A DNA stretch of 64,000 nt from Kalaharituber pfeilii (lineage: Eukaryota > Ascomycota > Pezizomycetes > Pezizales > Pezizaceae). The notes under the pieces were generated by a model. The model was not told the origin of the DNA and ran no database searches. It saw nothing but the letters and a program-made list of their open reading frames with translations. This document shows, piece by piece, positions 55,543 to 64,000 of the stretch (its first letter is position 1; each line of letters opens with the position of its first letter). A program made the position numbers and the translations under genes. The stretch covers positions 248,001 to 312,000 of the forward strand of contig WHUZ01000030.1 in NCBI GenBank assembly GCA_015179045.1, written 5' to 3'.

Positions 55543-57348
55543 TTACTTTCCCTCATCCTTCTCTGCTGCGGCCCCCTCCCCACTATTTTTCCCTTTCCAT
55601 GCCTCCCCCGCTTTCAGCCCCACCCCCCAACACCCCTCCAGCCCCTCCCCATCCCATTCCGCCCCCGCAATCTCCTGCGCCACCCACCTCGCCGTCTTGG
55701 TGTGCAGACTCCCTACCCCCCACTTCTTTCCCTCCTCGTCCACATACACCTCCTCCCCTTCCTCTCCCTCTTCCCCATGCAAGACATCCTCCTTTACTTT
55801 GCCTTCCACCCAGCTCCTACCGGTAGCTACCGCCTGCCACAGCACGAGCTGGTCCTGCAAATACTCATCTATGACGTCACCTCTTTTCCACGCGGCGTTC
55901 AAGCGTCCCACTGGCTCTCGGAACAGATTTTGCGCGAGGCGAGCAGAGTTCAGGAGGGGTTTATTATTCGGGTCGATATGAGTTCCGCTCGTACCATCCG
56001 CAGTATTCTCGTTTGCTTCCTCGCCATCCTTGTAAGAGAATACCTTATCCTTCCCGTGGGCTTTATCCTTTTTCGTCTTCCCGCCCTTCCCCTTGCGGCC
56101 CTTGGATCTATCAGAAAGGGTTCCATGCACGGGGTCCACGTTCCCCGGTAACAGCTCCCTGCTACTCGCAGTGTACAACTTATCATACCCCATCCTGTAC
56201 CCCGAAGGCCACGAGGTCGTGTGCACTAGCACATAATAGTTCCGTGCGTTCGCCCCGCCAAGACCTGCTGCCCGGCGGGTTTTAGGGAGGGTGGCTCCAG
56301 ATAACGAAGTAATTTCGACCTCCACCTCCCTGGGCGGGCAGATGGTTGCTGTATCTCGCTCTCCCTCTTGAAGATCCTTAACTTGGTCTCCAATCTTCAG
56401 TTCCGAGACGTCTTTAACAATATCATTACCGTTCTCAATACCAAATTTCCCCCACTCTATCCCACCCACTATTCCCTTTCCAATATCCTGCCAAACCGGC
56501 ACCTCTTCCTCCGTCGGCACCACAAATGTAATACTGACTTTCCTCACCCTTTCCCCATTCCGCTTAATCTCAAATCCCTTCACCCCCTCTCCCTTCTTGA
56601 GTGGTATCACGTCAACTCGTACAGTACCCACCTGCATCGACCCAGCCCAAGCCCTGCGTTCAAGGTGCGCGTCGAGACCCCGTGGCAGGCCCACGATATC
56701 CACGAGAGTCGGAAGCAGGATCAGTTTGACGTATTCGTAAGACGGGGAAAAGGATACATTAGTCCCACCGATTATTATCAGGCTCAATGGGGGAGTGGCG
56801 TTCTCGGCATTGTTAATAGTAATGTTATTATAAGGCGGATATTTGGCGGCGTTGAACATCAGCACCGGCAACACCGCCTGCAATACCAGCATCACGCTTC
56901 CCACCCCGCCAATTTCAATACTAATCTCCCTCCGCTCCGTCACACTTGACACCCCATCCACTTCTTTTGTCTGCACCTGAACCTTCTTCCACAATCCGCC
57001 CTTCCCTACCTCATCCTCGCCCACCTCATCCTCGCCCACACTGTGCAACCCTGGCGGCGGGGGAGGGTAAAACTCTACCTCCTTCGCCGATTTCCACGCT
57101 CCAAGGCCTTTATTCACCTTCGTGCCTTCGCCTGCGAGCTTGGTGAGAGCCTTGACGCACGCGACATGTTGGGCTTTAAGACCTCCACCGTCGCGGCGGG
57201 TGGTGCGTATCGAGGTAATGTGGATAGGAAGGGAAAGCAGGACGGAGAGCGATAGTGCGTTACGCAGGATTTGGCCGCCGCCCTCGAGGTAGTAGCCGTG
57301 GAGGTGAATTGGCGGAGGTGGAGGTGGAGGTTTAGGGGTGCGAGGCAT
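55543..57348 (-). CDS. RNA 3'-terminal phosphate cyclase (RtcA/RTC1 family)
   Basis: The start is the ATG at 57348 (MPRTPKPPPPPP); the frame is open four codons further but without another ATG. The protein has 601 residues and no introns. The family signature HGYYLEGGGQILRNALSLSV is at residues ~17-36. RRDGGGLKAQHVACVKAL and GGVGSVMLVLQAVLPVLMF follow. Near the C-terminus is the nucleophilic His region (EYLQDQLVLWQA and then SLHTKTARWV). The enzyme converts RNA 3'-phosphate ends to 2',3'-cyclic phosphates using ATP through a covalent adenylyl-His intermediate. It is probably nuclear. Bacterial and animal members have 340-370 residues. The excess here comes from an acidic insert near residue 105, a long mid-protein insert (~residues 270-340), a Lys/Gly-rich insert (~430-480) and an acidic stretch before the His. 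Such insert-bearing forms occur in filamentous fungi. Confidence 0.85.
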   Translation of the reverse strand: MPRTPKPPPPPPPIHLHGYYLEGGGQILRNALSLSVLLSLPIHITSIRTTRRDGGGLKAQHVACVKALTKLAGEGTKVNKGLGAWKSAKEVEFYPPPPPGLHSVGEDEVGEDEVGKGGLWKKVQVQTKEVDGVSSVTERREISIEIGGVGSVMLVLQAVLPVLMFNAAKYPPYNNITINNAENATPPLSLIIIGGTNVSFSPSYEYVKLILLPTLVDIVGLPRGLDAHLERRAWAGSMQVGTVRVDVIPLKKGEGVKGFEIKRNGERVRKVSITFVVPTEEEVPVWQDIGKGIVGGIEWGKFGIENGNDIVKDVSELKIGDQVKDLQEGERDTATICPPREVEVEITSLSGATLPKTRRAAGLGGANARNYYVLVHTTSWPSGYRMGYDKLYTASSRELLPGNVDPVHGTLSDRSKGRKGKGGKTKKDKAHGKDKVFSYKDGEEANENTADGTSGTHIDPNNKPLLNSARLAQNLFREPVGRLNAAWKRGDVIDEYLQDQLVLWQAVATGRSWVEGKVKEDVLHGEEGEEGEEVYVDEEGKKWGVGSLHTKTARWVAQEIAGAEWDGEGLEGCWGVGLKAGEAWKGKNSGEGAAAEKDEGK

Positions 57349-58192
57349 ATTGGGCTCCAATTATGGGTTACGCAGTTTTGCCGCGATATTATGATTTCTG
57401 CTGTGATAAATATGTACTTGTTTCTTTCCTTTTCTTGGGTGTCTGTAGACAATTGTTAAAGTAAGTATTCATCGGGCAACTTGATAGTATCAAAATAGGT
57501 ATGCATAGTGCCGTCTTTTCAGACATTGGATTATCACTACTCACAGGTAGACCTTCCGCAACTTAAATTTCGGTTTTCAACCTTGTGCTACTTGCGACTA
57601 ATCAAACCCTAATTCGTTGGAATTGCATAACTAAAGGTAGACGAAATGACGACTTTCTCGACTTTTATATTCTCTCATAGTTCAATGAGCAAGCCAATCT
57701 ACCCCTGTCATATTACCATTTTGAATTCAGTTACCGCGGATATCAGTTGTGGATGATGCAGAATGACTCTACATGCAGCTAATGCGGTCATCCACACAAA
57801 AAGAAACTTTCTCCGGGATTTAGTTTTATGCATGTCTCTAACTGCACCCTTCCGAGGGTTTCCATCTGCATGCCATTGTTCCTGCATAGGCTATTTTCGC
57901 GTTTGTTGACGTCGACTCAATATGAGTCAAGCTTTTGTGCAAGCATCATAAGGGTATGAGACTAGCTAAAGTGGATGATTTACGGTATGATAGATCGATG
58001 CGGCTTGAGTAAGCTTAAGTGGCAGGGGGCAATGGCTGTAATGTATTTAGGGGGATTCAAACTAGCTGTATATGTGTGAACATGAAAAATTTGATTATAT
58101 TTTTTATACCCAGAAATTCGTCATATATAAAAAAAAGGTATTCGAGGATCGATAGGAATACTTGTGAAGATATCCGCCAGAGTCTCAAAATG
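57349..58192. other. Intergenic, RtcA-like gene promoter side
   Basis: No coding frame or element is recognised. Confidence 0.35.
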
Positions 58193-58573
58193 TCAGGTTT
58201 CATTGCCAAGAGCGGAACTTGAAGCTATTTGAGTGCCAGCGACATGTATGGTGACAGACTCTACGGTAACAGACTCGCAGCTGGCCACTACCATAGCATT
58301 TTGTCGTGATCCCCATATGGTGTCCAGGCACCAGAATAAAGGGCACTTCTTCTCAATGAAAGCATTGATAGACTCTTTATTATCTTCTGCAGTTAGACTC
58401 CATCCAAATATCTCTTGTAGGGCCTTACACTCCCTCCATGACCTCTTTACATTATTTATTTTGTCTCCTATCTTTTTGACCGTAATATGATCATCTGCAG
58501 CAAACTCTTGGTCTTTGACATCCTTATGCCAGGTCACTTGCTTGCCTCTTAATAGCTCTTGGTTATCCTCCAT
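58193..58573 (-). pseudogene. Truncated Myb/SANT-like DNA-binding protein gene
   Basis: The 126-residue ATG frame includes WHKDVKDQEFAADDHITVKK, then IGDKINNVKRSWRECKALQE, and FWCLDTIWGSRQNAMVVAS. This matches the second half of the Myb/SANT-like domain (PF12776-type) found in expanded fungal families. The first half is missing from the frame. Just upstream, a different frame reads NLLKLWVKEEFD, a stop, and SLEW, which looks like the lost N-terminal helix. A frameshift plus a stop therefore probably broke the gene. Related genes are often transposon-associated or domesticated. Confidence 0.55.
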
Positions 58574-58799
58574 TCAAGCGACTAGTCAAATTCCTCCTTC
58601 ACCCAGAGTTTAAGCAGGTTATGCTGAGATGCTATAGCAGAATAAGTAAAATATGGAGGTTTGTTTTTTGCAGGATTCTGATATGGATTGATGATGTTCA
58701 TGGTGCGGTGCGGTGCGGTGCAGTGTGGGGTTGCGTTGAATGGTGGCGGTTCGTAGCAAATCTAAGGTAAAGTAAATATTTTTCCAAAAGTAACGGCGA

Positions 58800-59770
58800 C
58801 TAAAAGAGATAGAACGTGAGCAGTGGATCACTGCAGTCTGCAGACCGGCATTGGGAACATATGGGGGTACAGGCGAGCACAGATATGAGGCATACAGGGT
58901 AGCATTGCCGGGCACATATGACAATGACGTAGCTGAGCTAGCTGCGGTTCTGGAGGCATTCCGGGTGGCGCTCTTGCAAGCTGATAGGGGCTTTGGAAAA
59001 GGAAAGATGCACTCGAGTACATCCTAACAGCCTCGCAGGACGCGGTACGGACGGCATTGGACGGACAATTCAAGGCACGCTCACGGCTAGAGCATGAGCT
59101 CCTCAGGATCAGCCACAAGCTGGCGCATAAGGATATATAATCTGGATCCCGGCGCATCTGGGGATTGCCGGAAATGAGAGGGCAGAAAAAGAGGCTCAGG
59201 GAGCAGTAGTTGAACCAGGGTGGAAGATGCAGGGGATACCGGGCTAACTTACGGTGGCGGAAGGCAAGGCGCGGGATATCATAGAGCAGAGTTTACAAAG
59301 GACCTGAAGGCAGAGGCATGAGGTCTAGGGCTGAGACATTGGACCAACAAGGGAGTGAAGGCATTTATGGAGATCTCCCGCAAGAGGATGGTGTGCCCTC
59401 TCTGTGGGAAAGACAAGCCAGCAATGAGAGACCATATTATGCGGAAATGCCGGAAGCTCAAAAGGGAGAGGCTAGAGCAGAACTTCTGCATGAGGGCAGT
59501 GGGGCGGATTCAGCCTATCAACTTTAGGAAGCAGGGCTAAGGGTAGGAGGGTGGAAGGAGATGAGGAAGATGAGGAAGAGGAGGATGGGGACGATGGGAG
59601 GATTGCTGGTGGAGTTTATTTCTTTCTTTGTTTTGTTCCTGTTTTTCTTTCCTAGAGGGGGAAGCCCAGTCTCGAACCGGGGAAACCCCGTTTCCGTTGT
59701 AAAGCTTGTGCCGCGCATAGTCCCGGAAAAAGTGCAATAGCCAGGCACCGTCGGGGACGTAAAATAATAA
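58800..59770 (+). mobile_element. Degraded LINE: RNase H and zinc-binding end
   Basis: GTYGGTGEHRYEAYRVALPG and DVAELAAVLEAFRVA at about 58850-58980 match a LINE RNase H domain (Glu within AELAAVLEA). WIPAHLGIAGNERAEKEAQG (about 59141-59200) supplies the second half. CPLCGKDKPAMRDHIMRKC (about 59395-59450) is the C-terminal CCHC-type motif. Stops and frameshifts break it throughout. The 3' part ends near GGGGACGTAAAATAATAA. It is in the opposite orientation to the LINE remnants at 34034 and 40815. Confidence 0.75.
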
Positions 59771-60179
59771 CAAACTCTCTCATTATAGATAATTGATGAC
59801 TACCACTAATATAGCCAACAAAGATCCACTACTCTAGCTCACTTGTAGGTGTTAATGAAACATCCAAGTAGAAGTGCTTAAGTATAGTACCTTATGATGA
59901 TACAATAAGGATGAGATAGGTTACTCCTGTAACAACCTTACTTCTTGAAAGAGACACTACTACTTCCTCTAGAAATGTCCTTGTAGCTAGTGATACAAAC
60001 AAGAAGCGGAAAAATAAGGACTAGGCCTTCCGGCAAAGGCAAACGACAGAATAAAACACCCTAGTCATGTGGACTCGATCGATGGCTTCATCATTAGGAG
60101 CGCAGGTGGTCCCCAGACAGCACGGACTTGACAGTTATACTAGGGAGTTCACTGAGGCGGCGTGATAGTCCTTACCAGG
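59771..60179. other. Intergenic, nothing recognised
   Basis: AT-rich; possibly very old coding remnants, but none can be named. Confidence 0.3.
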
Positions 60180-60246
60180 TTTTTTTTTTTTTTTTTTTTT
60201 TTTGATATACATTACTGGTATGCCGCGTCCTATAGGCTACGACGAG
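60180..60246 (-). mobile_element. 67-bp LINE 3' stub with 9-bp target duplication
   Basis: CTTACCAGG flanks the insert at 60171-60179 and 60247-60255. On the minus strand the insert reads CTATAGGACGCGGCATACC, then about 20 more bases, then 24 A. This is the same 3' tail as the LINE copies at 34034 and 45154. Reverse transcription evidently stopped after ~45 bases. Confidence 0.8.
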
Positions 60247-60570
60247 CTTACCAGGGGGTGAGGAGGTAGACTTTTTGTGAAACGTAGCATTTCTTTCACG
60301 CATGGTAGCCGTTGTAATAATTGACCTCATTTCCACTACGAAAACCAAATAATAGGAAAAAAAACAAACAAAGGTACTGAGTTAAAAGTTTAAAAGGAAC
60401 GAAACTCGTTCTGACTAATCTTTCTACCTCCGTGTTACCCATACAAGGAGACGCCAGCCCTGTCCAAACACATTTCCAGCCGCGTTCAGGTTACAAATCT
60501 TTCTCGACCGCGTACAGGGGTTGTAGAAAGCCTTGACCACAGGAAGGCATAATTATCTTAAGAGCCGCCT

Positions 60571-61851
60571 TCAAGTCGGAACAGTCATGGTACCATTCCA
60601 GCCCGGTTTCTTGCACCTGCGACAGTATAAATACCCTGTATTCGCTCCAAAGTAGCAGTTTCGCCTGTTGATTTGGTCATAGAAGGTTGCGTTATGACCA
60701 GAACCATAGTGCTCCTTGACTCCGCACCACTTGCAGGTATAATGATAACTGGACTTGGTGCCAGATATCCTGTCCTCACCGATGACCCCTAGGTCAGATT
60801 TATAGATTTCTACTCGTGTACCAATCTCGTGATCGATGCACTCACAGTGGGCACACATGATGCTCATTACCCCCGAGTAGCCACAGCTGCATGAGCGACT
60901 CAACACGTGTGTTGTATTAGCTTGACTAGAGATCTTAAGAGCTGTTGACCCGGCCTTCGCAGCATCTGATATGAGACCCTGTATCCATGGAGGCGCAGCA
61001 GCACCCCTAGAGTTCGTGACCAGCGCTTTAACAAAGTCGGTAGAATTCACCAGCAGCGCCTGAAATTCCTTGTTTGTCCTAAAGGCATCCAGGGACCACG
61101 AGATGTACTGCGCGAGATACTCAAGCAGTTTTTCTGGAGAAACAGCGGCATCTGGAGACTGGAGTACAGTTGAATACGGAAGGTTGTCGTAGGCATATGT
61201 CACTGCCTCCATGAAAGCCACAACGTCTGTTTCCGTGGCGATCATTCCAACGTCGGCCAACAAAGCGGTTAATTTTGTGTACGCAAGGTCCTTGAGGATG
61301 ACGGTATTGAAGCGGTCGGCCAGGACATACACCTTTGTATGCCATATCACTGAGGAGGTCATTTTGGGCAGGGGACTAGTCCAGTATCTCCATATCAGCT
61401 GTGATGCTTCCTCGTAGGTAAGGCACTTGGTGTCAAATTTCAGAAATGAAATAAATAACAATGCTTACATAGTATAGTCCTCGAAGTACGCCCACTCAAG
61501 GAACGCTTCCATTGTCGGCTCATCAACCTCACTTAACTCCATCACGCCCTCCCTGCCCTCCCTCATCTCATTGTTGGTATGCTTCTGGAGCTCTGGAGAC
61601 AGCGACGCTAACAACGATTTGTGAATGAAAAATTCCGGGTTTTTCGGACCTTGCCCAGATGCTGTATCAGTTGCGACATCTGGCGAGTCAGTTGGTTTTG
61701 GGGGACTGTCCTTGAGGACTATCTTGAAAAAGTTGCTGCGAAGGAAGCCAAGCTCGCGCCTGGGGTCCAAAGAAGAAAGAATATTACCAACAATATTACC
61801 CAAAATAAATCTAGATGCTCGCAGAGATGGTTTAGCGGCCCTGCTATACAT
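60571..61851 (-). CDS. BTB/POZ protein with Cys-rich C-terminal domain, two exons
   Basis: Exon 1 is 61851-61469 and exon 2 is 61375-60571, with a 93-nt GTAAGC...CTAG intron. Unspliced, a TAA follows at once. Spliced, the junction reads FEDYTIPLPKMTSSVIWH, giving 395 residues. The BTB fold spans NFFKIVLKD, EFFIHKSLLASLSPELQKH and EPTMEAFLEWAYFEDY. VYVLADRFNTVILKDLAYTK is the usual BTB-BACK-like helical part. The C-terminal third has four Cys pairs (SCSCGYSG, MCAHCE, CKWCGVKEHYGS, CRRCKK), apparently zinc-binding. BTB proteins of this shape are a large unassigned family in Pezizomycetes. A role as an adaptor, for example for cullin-3 ligases, is possible but unproven. The first ATG at 61851 may not be the true start, since ~45 residues before the BTB fold look unlike the rest. 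Confidence 0.75.
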
Positions 61852-62924
61852 CAACAAACAGGGTGGGAGCTTACGCCATGTTTACTGTGCAATCGAGAGG
61901 GTCCGGATTAGGATGCAAAGGTCTTCACGTTCTAAGAGGTATTGACACAAAGGGCAACTTGACCGTTGGTAAGGAATATCGTACCAGAGTTGATTGATTA
62001 CTTCTGGGTGTAGCAGACTAATCTGATGGTTTATATACAGGAGACGTATTCTGAACTATAGCGTCGTCTCGAGGACAAGCTGAGCCAAGACGTTGCGATA
62101 CGACTGTAGCCGAAGACATCATCACAACGGCATGGTGGCGATAGCTGAACATGGCGACAATTCAGCTTTTGTCGACCTCCGTTTCAGCTTTTTTGCCTCT
62201 CAGAAATCTGCGGCGGGGATGCCTTGGTAGTTTGAGTTGCATTAGGATCTGCTTCCAGGAATCACAGGGGCTTGGCATGCTGCCGTGTTGCCAGAGTTGC
62301 AACCAGATTACCGAGTTAGGGAATATTAGCAAAGGCCTTGGCATAGTCTAGTGGCACCAAGGGCTGTGCTCATTCTAGAAGAATGAAATCTGTATCATGC
62401 ATTATTACTTGCACTTTGAAATTCCACGTGCATGATTCGTGAGGCAAATCAGAAAGGTTCGTACCCAGCTGAAAATTACATACAGTACAGCTTGAAAATC
62501 GTGTGTCGGCCTTCAATTACCGCGGATGTGTGGCAAATAGCCCGCGGTTCCGTGACTATCACAGTGAGTAGTGTTGCCGTGTTGCAGAATAATACGGACA
62601 CCTAAGAAGTACGCATAAAATATGCCCAGACTGCTAAGCTCAGCCTAGCCACCGGTGGCGAGATCCTAGGAAGGGTAACTTCTGGCAACCCCCGAGTTCT
62701 CCGAAATGATCTGACGGGCCCGCGAATGCAGCCCTCTCGCTAACTTAAAATTCGTTCGCGAGCGGCCTGGGTTAGCCTGAGGGCAGTTATGCATAAAGCC
62801 TTCGCACCCGAGCAGTTGAAAAGCATTCTACGCCAATAGAGGAGTTTTCGCACTGTGGCGGCGTACGCGTACGCTGTTGCCGGAAGTGGTCGTTGCCGAA
62901 ACGGGGGGGGGGGTTGTGTGCGGT
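61852..62924. other. Intergenic between BTB and NLR genes
   Basis: It presumably holds both promoters (divergent genes). There is a G11 run at 62903-62913. No other feature is recognised. Confidence 0.35.
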
Positions 62925-64000
62925 ATGTCATGTATATATGTGAGAAGGGAGCGGACGGAGGTTCTGCTCTCAACAACCTACACCGAAATACAGAAGTTCT
63001 CACTTGATGAAGAAAATTCCTCCACAGATTTGGCAGCACTAGGAAGACTTCTTCACTTTTCAAGACAAGAACAAGGTAGATAAATAGCGTTTTGAAATAT
63101 TCAATTTCATCTTTATTCAAGCTTTAATTCTTAACCTTTTTATTTCTGGAATTGTAAACCTGGAACCAAGTCCCAAGCAATGTGAAGGTCGAAGAGGGAC
63201 CTAACTCTGTTGTACATGATGCCCAACAGGAGAACAGGCATTCTGCCCACCAAGAGCCTTGCCATATCAACCTTCCAACAGGGCCAGCTGAGCAACACCA
63301 GCACGTTGAAATCTCAACCTCACCGCAAATAGACCACCGGGAGGAGGGGCCGAACCTTCTTGCATCTGATTCGGAAAAGGAGATGCATCCCCCCTCATCT
63401 CAAACCGAACCTTCCAGCCGAACAACAGCAGGACGAAATTTCCGTTAACTTATGGGTGGAAGCGTTTCAAAGGCTTCCGGAGAAAATCCAAAAGATCCTC
63501 ACGATTGAAAAACCCAGTGAAGCTAGATTTTTGGATGAAACCATGAGTGTTGCAAAGCAGGCACAAAAGAAAGCGGAAGCCAAAATATGGAAACTCAATT
63601 TTGGGAACGTGGAAATAGACGAGGGTCAAAAAGCACATGCACTGATCACCTGGATTGATAAGGTCAAGAACATTGGGGATATAGCTGTACAATATGACCC
63701 GGTGCATGCCGCATTACCTTGGGCAGGAGTCCGATTTCTCTTGCAAGTAAGGAAATTTCCCCACAGCTCCTTCTTGCTTCCTAGGGGTGATGTCCACCTA
63801 TCACTTGGAGCGAGGTATCCTGTTGCCTGTCGCACAGATACTAACATATTTTGGTTCAATAGATCATTGTTGACAGACAAGAGTCTATGGAAGCAGCAGT
63901 TATCGGATTGGAGTGCATTACTATGCTTATTAGCTGAGGTACAATATATGAACAGTTGTATCTAACAACTGAGGAGGCTCCTGTCCGTATAAAGAAAGCA
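62925..64000 (+). pseudogene. NLR-type gene, NACHT-NTPase N-terminal domain, broken and cut by window end
   Basis: A likely exon 1 (ATG 62925) ends at 63075 (GRLLHFSRQEQ). Intron 63076-63170 leads to VPSNVKVEEGPN. Exon 2 needs one base removed near 63408-63415 to pass into AEQQQDEISVNLWVEAFQRL. The domain continues with WIDKVKNIGDIAVQYDPVHA and ALPWAGVRFLLQ. Intron 63747-63862 (branch site TACTAAC) follows, then IIVDRQESMEAAVIGLECIT and MLIS. A TGA at 63935-63937 stands where relatives have Arg before GTIYEQLYLTTEEAP. This is the conserved N-terminal domain of fungal NWD/NACHT NOD-like receptors, which take part in non-self recognition. The NACHT and repeat domains would lie beyond the window. 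The frameshift and stop suggest a decayed copy, and the 5' exon is tentative. Confidence 0.6.

Noticed and set aside
59655..59690. AGTCTCGAACCGGGG, whose reverse complement looks like a tRNA B box
   Set aside because: It has a plausible T stem but no other tRNA arms, and it lies at the 3' end of a LINE remnant. Treated as part of that element.

Overview
The window looks like nuclear DNA of a filamentous ascomycete. A Pezizomycete (truffle, morel or cup-fungus relative) is the best guess. The reasons are short GT-AG introns of 93-121 nt with fungal branch sites, long intrinsically disordered genes, a GH17 cell-wall glucanase with a type II membrane anchor, and lineage-expanded accessory families (HNH_2, NACHT/NLR N-terminal, BTB with Cys-rich tail, Myb/SANT-like, PD-(D/E)XK). 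These sit among copia and LINE elements. The placement is inferred from family recognition, not from a search.

Layout. 0.5-1.3 kb: a decayed PD-(D/E)XK-like gene on the minus strand. 3.5-8.6 kb: a single-exon disordered protein of 1,689 aa. 13.1-15.7 kb: a DUF8035-like proline- and RD/RE-rich protein on the minus strand. 17.9-18.3 kb: an orphan fragment resembling the region before the ATPase of Fun30/SMARCAD1 remodelers. 25.7-28.6 kb: GH17 glucan endo-1,3-beta-glucosidase (BtgC-like) on the minus strand. Gene-poor stretches with homopolymers and microsatellites lie between these.

30.5-39.5 kb is a tandem segmental duplication of two ~3.2-3.5 kb units. Each unit ends in a coiled-coil gene that differs by one 16-residue repeat. 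A TA-flanked element with ~430-bp terminal inverted repeats sits at the junction. One unit is followed by a LINE remnant and the other has gained a solo LTR. 40-47.8 kb holds a second TIR element, a LINE remnant, and a complete copia retrotransposon with identical 232-bp LTRs, a TACCA target duplication and a half-tRNA-type primer site. A deleted LINE copy is nested in its integrase region with a perfect 14-bp target duplication.

48-64 kb mixes small transposon remnants with genes: a candidate secreted Cys-rich protein, a three-exon HNH nuclease, a possible 44-aa gene behind a good TATA box, RNA 3'-terminal phosphate cyclase, a truncated Myb/SANT-like gene, a two-exon BTB protein with a Cys-rich tail, and a broken NLR gene cut by the window edge.

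Two conserved genes (DUF8035-like and GH17) are interrupted only by missing single bases, mostly in G/C runs. They look like assembly errors or very recent lesions rather than true decay. The conserved genes have cell-wall, RNA-processing and chromatin-type roles and do not form a pathway. The right half is an accessory region shaped by retrotransposition, duplication and birth or death of expanded families. I did not find a convincing new multi-gene system. The strongest novel leads are the repeat-variable tandem coiled-coil pair and the long-TIR element between its copies.
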